The notes below the pieces were generated by a model that was not told the origin of the DNA, ran no database searches, and worked only from the letters and a program-made list of their open reading frames with translations. A stretch of 64,000 nt of DNA from Desulfofustis glycolicus DSM 9705 (GTDB lineage: Bacteria > Desulfobacterota > Desulfobulbia > Desulfobulbales > Desulfocapsaceae). The stretch spans positions 121,017-185,016 of the forward strand of contig NZ_FQXS01000006.1 of the NCBI RefSeq assembly GCF_900130015.1, in the 5' to 3' direction. This document shows positions 55,028 through 62,847 of this stretch, in pieces. Position numbers and translations under genes: made by a program. Within the stretch, counting starts at the first letter, position 1. Each line of letters begins with the position of its first letter.

Positions 55028-55666
55028 ATGGAGTTGACTGACAAACAGCGGGAATTCTACGAATACCTGAGGCGGTGCCGGCAGGACGACGGGAACCTGC
55101 CCAGTCTGCGCCGGGCAGCAGGTGAGCTCGGCGTCAGCCATACGGCGGTTGCGCAGCTTCTGGCGCAATTGGAAAAAAAGGGGATGGTGCGGCGCGAGGG
55201 ACGCTATAGTCGCACTATCCGACTGTTGCCTGGAGCGGCTGTCCGCTCGTCCGGTTCCGCTGGGCGTGAGGTGCCGGTCCTCGGTCGGATCACCGCCGGC
55301 CTGCCGATGTCTGCCCAGCAGGAATGGGACGGCAGTGTGGTGGTTGATGGTGATCTATTTGGTGGGGACGAGCTGTTCTGCCTGCGGGTCAGCGGCGCTT
55401 CGATGCGCGACGCCGGCATCCTCGACGGCGATCTGGTGATCTGCGAGCCCCGACACTATGCGGAACAGGGGGAAATCGTCGTCGCGCTGATCCATCACGA
55501 AGAGGCCACGGTGAAGCGATTCTTCCGGCGGGCCGACACCATTGAGCTGCGTCCTGAAAATCCGGATTATCCGGCACAGCACTACGGCCTTGCGGAGGTG
55601 CTGGTGCAGGGCCGGGTGGTCGGTGTAGTCAGGGGCATGCACCCGATTTTTTCCCGCGCCGGTTGA
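55028..55666 (+). CDS. lexA: LexA-type SOS repressor/autoprotease
   Basis: 212 residues from the ATG at 55028. Winged-helix DNA-binding domain (LTDKQREFYEYLRRC ... LPSLRRAAGELGVSHTAVAQLL), then an S24 autoprotease: cleavage site Ala-Gly in RITAGLP, catalytic Ser in VSGASMRDAGI, and Lys in EEATVKRFF. It heads the cassette lexA-DUF72-imuB-dnaE2. In other bacteria a second LexA (LexA2) controls such cassettes. RecA is not in the window. Confidence 0.93.
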   Translation: MELTDKQREFYEYLRRCRQDDGNLPSLRRAAGELGVSHTAVAQLLAQLEKKGMVRREGRYSRTIRLLPGAAVRSSGSAGREVPVLGRITAGLPMSAQQEWDGSVVVDGDLFGGDELFCLRVSGASMRDAGILDGDLVICEPRHYAEQGEIVVALIHHEEATVKRFFRRADTIELRPENPDYPAQHYGLAEVLVQGRVVGVVRGMHPIFSRAG

Positions 55667-55681
55667 ACGATCTACGGAGGG

Positions 55682-56569
55682 GTGGTGAGACGAGCGGCGG
55701 ACAGGCCCGGAATGGTGGTGTGGCCGGGCGGCGGACACGGCGGGAGGTGCAGCCTGCTGGCGGGAACCTGCGGCTATTCCTACCTGGAATGGGTGGACGG
55801 CGGTTTCTATCCGGCCGGCACCCGGCCCGCCGCCATGCTCGGTTTGTATGGCCGCAGCTTCTCCGTGGTCGAGCTCAACTACACCTGGTACCAGATGGCC
55901 CGGGCCGATGCTTTGGGGCGCATGGTTGCAGCGGCCCCCGATCACCTGTTGTTTGCGGCCAAATTGACACGGAGCATCACCCATGAACGAGAAGAGGATT
56001 GGCGCGATCAGGTACGGTTATACCGTCGCGGCATTGTCCCGCTGCAGCGGCGGCTGGTAGCCGTGCTGGTACAGTTGCCCCCCGATTTCGATCGAGGTGT
56101 CGCCAATCGCCGTTTTCTCGCGGAACTGCTTGACGCATTGCAGGGATTACCGGTCGCCGTGGAGTTCCGGCATGCCTCCTGGGCGACCGACTCGGTCTTT
56201 GCCGAGCTCGAGCGCCGGGCCGTCTCGCTGGTGACCGTCGATACGCCGGCCGTGCCGGGACTCTTTCCCGCGCTTGACGTGGTGACCAACCCGTCTCTGT
56301 TCTATGTGCGGTTTCACGGGCGGAACCTGTCGGGGTGGCGCAGTGGCTCGATGCAGAAAAAGTTCGATTACGACTATCGTGACGCGGAGTTGCGTCATTG
56401 GCTGGAAACCCGGCTGGCAGCCCTGGCCGGCCGCAGTGAGCGGGGTGTGCTGTTTTTCAACAACCATGTACGGGCCCAGGCACCGCGCAACGCCGCCCGT
56501 CTGTTGCGGCTCCTGGAGAACAACGGGGGGGCGGTGCATGAGCCGGGAACGGGCGGTCATTCATCTTAA
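55682..56569 (+). CDS. DUF72/YecE-like TIM-barrel protein within the mutagenesis cassette
   Basis: About 295 residues from a GTG at 55682 or 55685, preceded by CGGAGGGG. The DUF72 pattern is clear: GTCGYSYLEWVDGGFYP, FSVVELNYTWYQM, FAAKLTRSITHER, VAVEFRHASW, and the late VYF-type strand in RGVLFFNNHVRAQAP. Biochemical activity of DUF72 is not established. It lies where ImuA is usual, and overlaps imuB by 32 bases, which argues for a linked role. No RecA-like or SulA-like domain is seen in it. Confidence 0.87.
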   Translation: MVRRAADRPGMVVWPGGGHGGRCSLLAGTCGYSYLEWVDGGFYPAGTRPAAMLGLYGRSFSVVELNYTWYQMARADALGRMVAAAPDHLLFAAKLTRSITHEREEDWRDQVRLYRRGIVPLQRRLVAVLVQLPPDFDRGVANRRFLAELLDALQGLPVAVEFRHASWATDSVFAELERRAVSLVTVDTPAVPGLFPALDVVTNPSLFYVRFHGRNLSGWRSGSMQKKFDYDYRDAELRHWLETRLAALAGRSERGVLFFNNHVRAQAPRNAARLLRLLENNGGAVHEPGTGGHSS

Positions 56570-57719
56570 CGTCGCCGACTTTGCCGTTTCCGTCGAACGG
56601 GTCGTCGACCGTAGCCTATGCCGGTGGCCGGTGGTCGTCGCCCCGCCGGCTGCGGCCCGCTCAGTCGTTTACGACATGAGCGATGAGGCGTACGAAGACG
56701 GGGTGCGCAAGAATATGCCGTTGCGCCAGGCGCAACGGCTGTGCCGTCGGGCGCGAATCCTGCCGCCGCGGCCCGACTTGTATCGCCGGGCGATGCATGC
56801 CCTGGTTGCCGAGGCCAGGGGATACAGCCCGCGGCTCGAGCATGGCGCCGAGGACGGACATCTCTTCCTTGACCTGACCGGTACCTATCGTCTGCATGGT
56901 GCCGCGCCGGATGTCGGCTGGCGACTGCGCAAACAGGTCCGCGCCAGACTGGGAATCGACCCGATCTGGAGCCTGGCCGGTAACAAGCTGGTGGCCAAAG
57001 TAGCCTCACGTCTAGTCAAACCGACCGGCGAATATATTGTCGGTGGCGGTGAGGAATCGTCATTTTTGGCACCGCTGTCGGTCCTGCTGCTGCCCGGCCT
57101 GGCCGAACAGGAGGTGTGCCGGTTGCAGCACTTCAATATCGATCGAATCGGCCAGTTGGCGGCCCTGAGCCGGGGGCAGCTCTTGTCGGTTTTCGGCTGT
57201 CGCGGCGAGGTGCTGTTCCAGCTGAGCCGCGGGGTTGATAACGACGAGGTGCGGGCGGAAGGAGAGCGGTCTCCGGCGATCGAGCGTGAGTGGGTCTTTG
57301 CCGATGATGTCTGCGACCAGCGCCTGCTTGCCGGAGTCGTCGCCGGTCTGGCCGTTCGGCTCGGAATGGAACTGCGGGCGGCACGCCTGGTCACTCGTCG
57401 CCTGGTTCTGCAGATCTGCTATTCGGACGGGATCAGGGTGGTCCGCCAGGCCTGTCGGAAAAGCGGGACCGCCGATGATTTTCTGCTGCGCCGGTTGGCA
57501 GAACAGGCCCTGGAGCGGGCCTGTCGACGCCGCACCAGGGTGCGTAGTTGTCGGTTACTCTGTGATCGGCTGCAGCACCAGTCGCCGCAATTGCGCCTCT
57601 TTGCCGACCCATCTGAGCCGAGTGAAAGACGAGGACGATTGGTGCAGGCGTTGGATGGGGTGCGCCGACGGTTCGGTGTCGACGCCGTGCGTTTCGGCAG
57701 CCAGCCGAGTCTGGCCTGA
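56538..57719 (+). CDS. imuB: ImuB-like inactive Y-family DNA polymerase
   Basis: About 393 residues from the ATG at 56538. Y-family fold: the first motif reads HLNVADFAVSVER where active enzymes have HxDxDxFFAxVE, so the first catalytic acid is Asn; the SxDE position reads AEDGHLFLD. GNKLVAKVASR keeps the fold motif. Near the end the clamp-binding motif QLRLF is present. These are the marks of ImuB, which tethers DnaE2 to the beta clamp. A longer frame upstream runs inside the DUF72 gene and is rejected. Confidence 0.9.
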   Translation: MSRERAVIHLNVADFAVSVERVVDRSLCRWPVVVAPPAAARSVVYDMSDEAYEDGVRKNMPLRQAQRLCRRARILPPRPDLYRRAMHALVAEARGYSPRLEHGAEDGHLFLDLTGTYRLHGAAPDVGWRLRKQVRARLGIDPIWSLAGNKLVAKVASRLVKPTGEYIVGGGEESSFLAPLSVLLLPGLAEQEVCRLQHFNIDRIGQLAALSRGQLLSVFGCRGEVLFQLSRGVDNDEVRAEGERSPAIEREWVFADDVCDQRLLAGVVAGLAVRLGMELRAARLVTRRLVLQICYSDGIRVVRQACRKSGTADDFLLRRLAEQALERACRRRTRVRSCRLLCDRLQHQSPQLRLFADPSEPSERRGRLVQALDGVRRRFGVDAVRFGSQPSLA

Positions 57720-57749
57720 TCGATGGGAAAGCCTTGTCGGAGCGTGGCT

Positions 57750-60734
57750 ATGGTTCCGTTGCGGGTTCGTTCCTGGTATTCCCTGCTGCGCGGTACGTCT
57801 TCGCCGGCATCTCTTTGCCGCCGGGCCCGCCGTTTTGGCTATCGCCGCCTAGCGCTGACCGACAGGAACACGCTGGCCGGGCTCTGGCCGTTTCTGAGAG
57901 CTTGTGAGCGAGAAGAAGTCAGTCCGCTGATCGGCGCTGAGCTGACCGATGGCACGGACCGTGGGCAGGTCGTCGTAGCCCTGGTCAAAGATGATCAGGG
58001 TTATCGCAATCTCTGCCGGTTGATCACCCGGGTCAAGGCCGGAGAAGGACTCGATCTCGCGACGGATCCGGCGTTGTCTGCCGGGTCGGTGCTGTTGACC
58101 GGTGATCCGGAGCGGCTGGCCGGGCTGCATGACGCCGGAATCGATGTTGCGGCGGATCTTGGCAACCGTCCGACCGAGACGGGCAGCCGTTTGCGTCGGC
58201 GTGCTCGGGAACTCGGGGTGGTGGCGGTGGCGACCCCGGACAGCGATCTGGGCGGCGAGGATGAGCGGCCGGTGCGGGACGTGCTGCAGGCAATCGGTTC
58301 CGGTACGATCCTGGGCCGGCATCAGGCGCCGGCGGCCGCGCCACTGGAGGCTCCGCAGAGCTATCGGCAGCGTTTTGCTGTCTGGCCGGAGGTGTTGTCG
58401 GCAACCGAAGCGCTTGCCGAGCGCTGCTCGTTTACCGGGCCCCGCTTCGGTGTGGTTATGCCGCCGTGGCACGGAGACGGTACCGTGAGCGGGGCCCAGG
58501 AGCTCCGGGCACAGGCGTATTGCGGGGCTTGCCGGCGCTATGGGGACGATCTGAGTGAAGCGGTGGTCGAACGGCTCGAGTATGAATTAAAGATCATTTG
58601 CCAGATGGGCTTTGCCTCCTATTTTCTGGTGGTACGTGATATCGTGCGGTCGCCGGCCGAGGAGGCTGCCGAGCGCCGCAGGATCTGCGGGCGCGGTTCC
58701 GGCGCAGCCTCGTTGGTCGCCTATTGCCTCGGCATCACCAATGTCTGCCCGATTCGTTATAACCTGTATTTCGAACGGTTTCTCAACCCGGGTCGCAGCG
58801 ATCCGCCTGATATCGACGTCGATTTCGCCTGGGACGAGCGCGATGCGCTTCTGGAGCGGGTCTTCACCAGGTATGGCAGTCATGCGGCGATGGTCTGCAA
58901 TCACGTCTGTTTCCAGCCGCGTTTGGCCATCCGGGAGACCGCGCGGGCCTGGGGCCTGCCGGCCGGTGAGATAGCGCGTTTGACGAAGCGGCTGCCGTGG
59001 TTCTACCGGCACGACCAGGACGATCTGGAGGAGCAGCTGAGCGGTTTGCCCACGCTTCGCGACCAGGATTTTTCCGGGCCGTGGCCGGACATTATCCGCC
59101 TGGCCAATCGTTTGATCGGACTGCCCCGTTACCTGTCGGTCCATCCGGGCGGGGTGGTGATCACGCCGCAACCGGTCAGTGACTATGTGCCGGTAGAGCG
59201 GGCCGCCAAAGGGGTGCCGATCATCCAATGGGAAAAAGACGGGGCCGAGCAGGCCGGACTGGTCAAGATCGATCTGCTCGGCAACCGCAGTCTGGGCGTT
59301 ATCCGGGATGCCGTCGCCGCGCTGCGGGCCAACGGGACGACCCTGGTTGAAGATAACTGGCAGCCCGAAGACGACGAGGCCACCCGGGCGGCGATCGGCA
59401 GGGGCGAGACCATGGGCTGTTTCTATATCGAGAGCCCGGCCATGCGCCTGCTGCAACGCAAGGCGGGCAGCGGTGACTTTGAGCAAGTGGTCATCCAGTC
59501 GTCGATTATCCGGCCGGCCGCCAACGAGTTTGTCCGGGAGTATGTACGGCGTCTGCACGGTGGCACCTGGCAGCCGCTGCATCCGGCCCTGGAAGCGGTG
59601 CTTGACGAGACCTTCGGCCTGATGGTCTACCAGGAGGACGTCTCGCGGGTCGCGGTTGCTCTGGCCGGTTTTTCCCATGCCGAGGCCGATGGGCTGCGCA
59701 AGATCCTGTCGAAAAAGGATCGTCGTCGGCGGCTGCTCGATTATCACCGCCGCTTTTACGACGGTTGTCGGCGCCGCGGACTGGACGAGACAGACATCGA
59801 ACGGATCTGGGCGATGATGATGAGCTTTGACGGCTATTCGTTCTGCAAGCCGCATTCGGCGTCCTACGCCCGGGTCTCCTTCCAGGCGGCCTGGCTGAAA
59901 ACCCACGCGCCAGCCGAATTCATGGCCGCGGTGATCTCTAACCAGGGCGGCTACTATTCGACTTTTGCCTATGTGTCCGAGGCGAAACGGCTCGGATTGC
60001 AGGTCGATCCTCCCGATGTGTCGCTCAGCGGTTACCACTGGACCGGGCGGGAGAGACGTATCAGGGTAGGGTTGCAGACCGTTCGGGACCTGTCCCGGGA
60101 AACCGCCGATGGCATCGTTGCCGCGCGTCGTGTGATGCCGTTTTCCGGGATGGCAGATTTCCTTGAGCGGGTGCGCCCGGCCGACGACGAGATAAGCTCG
60201 CTGATCGATGGCGGTGCCGTGGACAGCCTGGCTCCCGGTGCCAATCGAAGCGTGTTGCACTGGCAGGCGGCGGCCTGTTCCGGGCTGCGGTCGGCGGCGC
60301 CGGGGCGTCTGTTCGCGCCGGCCCCGGCGGCTGCTCCACCGCTCCCCCCGCCGGCCGCCGTGGAGCAGCTCCGCCGGGAATACCGGGCGCTCGGCTTTCT
60401 CTGTCACTGTCATCCGCTCAGCTTGGTCAACGGGGTGGCGGCACGGGGGTTGGTCAAAATCGATGCGCTGGCGAGGTGTGTCGGCCGGACCATTGAGGTG
60501 GCCGGCTGGCTGCTGACCGGGAAAATGGTGGCGACCAAGGCCGGTGAGACCATGGAATTCCTGACTTTTGAGGACGAAACGGGACTGGTCGAGACGACCT
60601 TCTTCCCGCAGACGTACGAGCGCTGCGCCCATCTGTTGGCCGCGCAGCGGCCGTATCGGCTGAGAGGTCTGGTCGAATCGGACTACGGAGCCGTGAGCTT
60701 GACCGTGGACCGAGTCGAGCCGTTGCGCCGGTGA
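57750..60734 (+). CDS. dnaE2: Error-prone DNA polymerase DnaE2
   Basis: About 994 residues, slightly short for DnaE2. PHP domain (1-215) starts RVRSWYSLLRGTSSP where DnaE has HxHSxYS, so the metal-binding histidines are lost. Polymerase core has CGRGSGAASLVAYCLGIT and the catalytic acids in PDIDVDFAWDER and KIDLLGNRSLG. C-terminal HhH region and OB domain (GRTIEVAGWLLTGKMV, GETMEFLTFEDETG). The start ATG at 57750 has GGAG seven bases before it; an ATG at 57723 lacks a site. Carries out damage-induced translesion synthesis with ImuB. Confidence 0.94.
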   Translation: MVPLRVRSWYSLLRGTSSPASLCRRARRFGYRRLALTDRNTLAGLWPFLRACEREEVSPLIGAELTDGTDRGQVVVALVKDDQGYRNLCRLITRVKAGEGLDLATDPALSAGSVLLTGDPERLAGLHDAGIDVAADLGNRPTETGSRLRRRARELGVVAVATPDSDLGGEDERPVRDVLQAIGSGTILGRHQAPAAAPLEAPQSYRQRFAVWPEVLSATEALAERCSFTGPRFGVVMPPWHGDGTVSGAQELRAQAYCGACRRYGDDLSEAVVERLEYELKIICQMGFASYFLVVRDIVRSPAEEAAERRRICGRGSGAASLVAYCLGITNVCPIRYNLYFERFLNPGRSDPPDIDVDFAWDERDALLERVFTRYGSHAAMVCNHVCFQPRLAIRETARAWGLPAGEIARLTKRLPWFYRHDQDDLEEQLSGLPTLRDQDFSGPWPDIIRLANRLIGLPRYLSVHPGGVVITPQPVSDYVPVERAAKGVPIIQWEKDGAEQAGLVKIDLLGNRSLGVIRDAVAALRANGTTLVEDNWQPEDDEATRAAIGRGETMGCFYIESPAMRLLQRKAGSGDFEQVVIQSSIIRPAANEFVREYVRRLHGGTWQPLHPALEAVLDETFGLMVYQEDVSRVAVALAGFSHAEADGLRKILSKKDRRRRLLDYHRRFYDGCRRRGLDETDIERIWAMMMSFDGYSFCKPHSASYARVSFQAAWLKTHAPAEFMAAVISNQGGYYSTFAYVSEAKRLGLQVDPPDVSLSGYHWTGRERRIRVGLQTVRDLSRETADGIVAARRVMPFSGMADFLERVRPADDEISSLIDGGAVDSLAPGANRSVLHWQAAACSGLRSAAPGRLFAPAPAAAPPLPPPAAVEQLRREYRALGFLCHCHPLSLVNGVAARGLVKIDALARCVGRTIEVAGWLLTGKMVATKAGETMEFLTFEDETGLVETTFFPQTYERCAHLLAAQRPYRLRGLVESDYGAVSLTVDRVEPLRR

Positions 60735-60861
60735 ATTCTCCTGATTTCGGAGCGGCCGTGGCCGGGTCTGCCGGGCCGTCTTCCTGATTGACCAAGTCGT
60801 TAGGATTGTGTTATACCAAACCAACCGTTTTTGTCGGTAATTGGTATTATTCTAACGTTTT

Positions 60862-61002
60862 GAGCCTTTTGCAAAACTTAGATTTTCGTTCAAAATCAAG
60901 GCATGCGAAAAATTTTACCACAGGCATATAATTGATATTCCGAGGATAAAATTTTGAGCATAACGCAAAGTTTGGGCGAAAAGATTGTTTTGCAAATGGC
61001 TC
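60862..61002 (-). repeat. Dispersed 141-bp element, copy F: variant ends, 5-bp direct repeats
   Basis: Interior matches the other copies (ATTTTCGTTCAAAATCAAGG, AAATTTTACCACAGGCATAT, GATATTCCGAGGATAA), but the ends are different: GAGCCTTTTGCAAAAC on the left and GTTTTGCAAATGGCTC on the right, still inverted (15 of 16). It is flanked by GTTTT on both sides (60857-60861 and 61003-61007). Lies in the 323-base gap between dnaE2 and the acyl-CoA synthetase; nothing else is recognised in that gap. Confidence 0.8.
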
Positions 61003-61057
61003 GTTTTGCCAGAGAAACGAGGGCGTTCGCGCCGGTTCCCTTACCGTGAGGTAGCGC

Positions 61058-62764
61058 ATGACAGATGGGCCTGATGTACGTATGACTCTGAATTTTATCA
61101 TCGATTCGAGCCGGGAAAAATACGGGGATCTGGCAGCCGTTGGCATGGCCATGGAAGAACCGATTACCTACGAAGAGTTTCATGATCGGATCTGCGCCGT
61201 GGCTATACGCCTGCAACAGGAAGGGATTGCCAAAGGCGACCGGATCGCCCTGTTGGCCGAGAATTCCCATCATTGGGGAACCGCCTATCTGGCGATCGTG
61301 CGTCTCGGAGCGGTGGCGGTGCCGATCCTGCCGGATCTGCCGGAGGCCGATGTCCATCACATTCTGACGGAAATGAAGGCGAAGGTCACCTTCACCACGC
61401 AACGGCAGATCGAAAAGCTCTACGATCTGCGCGGCGACAAGATCCAGAAGCTGATTACCCTCGATGACTATCCCGGTACCGAAGGGCTGTTGCCCGTTGA
61501 GCCGTTCAACGCCTATTGCGAGGCGGCCCTCGCCGACTATCGCGAGCAAAAGGTGACCGGCGAGCTGCCTGCTTTTCCCGATGTCGCTGAAGATGACGTG
61601 GCCTCCATCCTCTACACCTCCGGCACGTCGGGATTTTCCAAAGCGGTCATGTTGAGTCACAAGAATCTTACGTCCAACGCCTATGCCGCGTCCACCCTTA
61701 TGGAGGTAAAGCAGGGCAGTGTCTTCCTATCGATTCTGCCGATGTCACATACGTATGAATTCACTACCGGGTTTATCCTGCCGCTGCTGCTCGGCGCGCG
61801 CGTTGCCTACGCCGGCAAGACCCCGACACCGGCGATTCTGCAAAATCTCTGTGCCCAGGAAAAACCGTATGTGATGTTTGTCGTTCCCCTGGTCCTGGAG
61901 AAGATTTACAAAAAGCGGGTCCTGCCGAAGATCGAAAAGAGCCGCCTGTTAACCCTGGCATACCGTTTCGCTCCGGCGCGGCGCAGGATTAACCGCAAGA
62001 TCGGCCGTAAACTGCTCGAATTTTTCGGCGGCAACCTGGCGATGATGGGTGTTGGCGGTGCCGCGCTCAACCCAGATGTCGAACAGTTTCTGGTCGAAGC
62101 GGGTTTCCCCTATCTGATCGGCTATGGATTGACCGAAGCGGCTCCGCTCATTGCCGGCGGACCCTTGGGCGATCCGACGATTGTCGTTGGTTCCAGCGGC
62201 AAGCCGATACCCGGTGTGGAGGTCAGAATCCTGGATCCTGACCCGGAATCGGAGATCGGTGAAATTCTTGCCCGTGGCCCGAATGTGATGCTCGGTTATT
62301 ACAACGATGAAGATGCCACCCAGGAAGTGTTGTCGCCGGACGGCTGGCTGGCGACCGGCGACCTGGGCCGCATGGACGAGCAGGGGAACCTCTATATCAA
62401 GGGACGGTGCAAAAATGTCGTGGTCCTGGCCAGTGGTGAAAATATCTATCCCGAGGCGATCGAGCATAAGATCAACGCGGTCCACTGGGTGGTCGAATCA
62501 CTGGTCGTGGAAAACGATAACAAGCTGATCGCCTGGGTCTACCCCGACTATGAATATATCGACGAGGCGACGGCCGGGCAGACCAGAGCACAGCGCCGCG
62601 ATTTTCTTGAAAACCTGCTTGAAACGATGCGCAAGGAGGTGAACGGCCAACTGCCGTTGACCTCCCGTCTGGCCGAGGTCCTGGAGCGAAGAGAGCCATT
62701 CATTAAAACGGCGACGCACAAGATCAAGCGCTATCTCTACGACAAGAACGCTAAACGGTCATAA
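61058..62764 (+). CDS. AMP-dependent acyl-CoA synthetase (long-chain fatty acid type)
   Basis: Activates fatty acids through an acyl-adenylate to acyl-CoA. 568 residues. P-loop-like motif ILYTSGTSGFSKAVMLSH near residue 190, then GYGLTEAAPL, DGWLATGDLG and the hinge KGRCKNVVVLASGENIYPE with the catalytic Lys expected in THKIKRYLY. The fadL gene follows 83 bases downstream, which supports uptake and activation of external fatty acids. Chain-length range is inferred only. Confidence 0.93.
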   Translation: MTDGPDVRMTLNFIIDSSREKYGDLAAVGMAMEEPITYEEFHDRICAVAIRLQQEGIAKGDRIALLAENSHHWGTAYLAIVRLGAVAVPILPDLPEADVHHILTEMKAKVTFTTQRQIEKLYDLRGDKIQKLITLDDYPGTEGLLPVEPFNAYCEAALADYREQKVTGELPAFPDVAEDDVASILYTSGTSGFSKAVMLSHKNLTSNAYAASTLMEVKQGSVFLSILPMSHTYEFTTGFILPLLLGARVAYAGKTPTPAILQNLCAQEKPYVMFVVPLVLEKIYKKRVLPKIEKSRLLTLAYRFAPARRRINRKIGRKLLEFFGGNLAMMGVGGAALNPDVEQFLVEAGFPYLIGYGLTEAAPLIAGGPLGDPTIVVGSSGKPIPGVEVRILDPDPESEIGEILARGPNVMLGYYNDEDATQEVLSPDGWLATGDLGRMDEQGNLYIKGRCKNVVVLASGENIYPEAIEHKINAVHWVVESLVVENDNKLIAWVYPDYEYIDEATAGQTRAQRRDFLENLLETMRKEVNGQLPLTSRLAEVLERREPFIKTATHKIKRYLYDKNAKRS

Positions 62765-62847
62765 CGGCACCGGATAGGGGAAGAACCGGTGTAATCGCCA
62801 TCTTCGCGGTGGCTGGAGATGGCTAATCTCAAGATGAGGGAGTGAGG

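Noticed and set aside
58587..60824. 745-codon minus-strand frame opposite dnaE2
   Set aside because: Exactly antisense to conserved polymerase motifs; typical shadow frame in GC-rich DNA.
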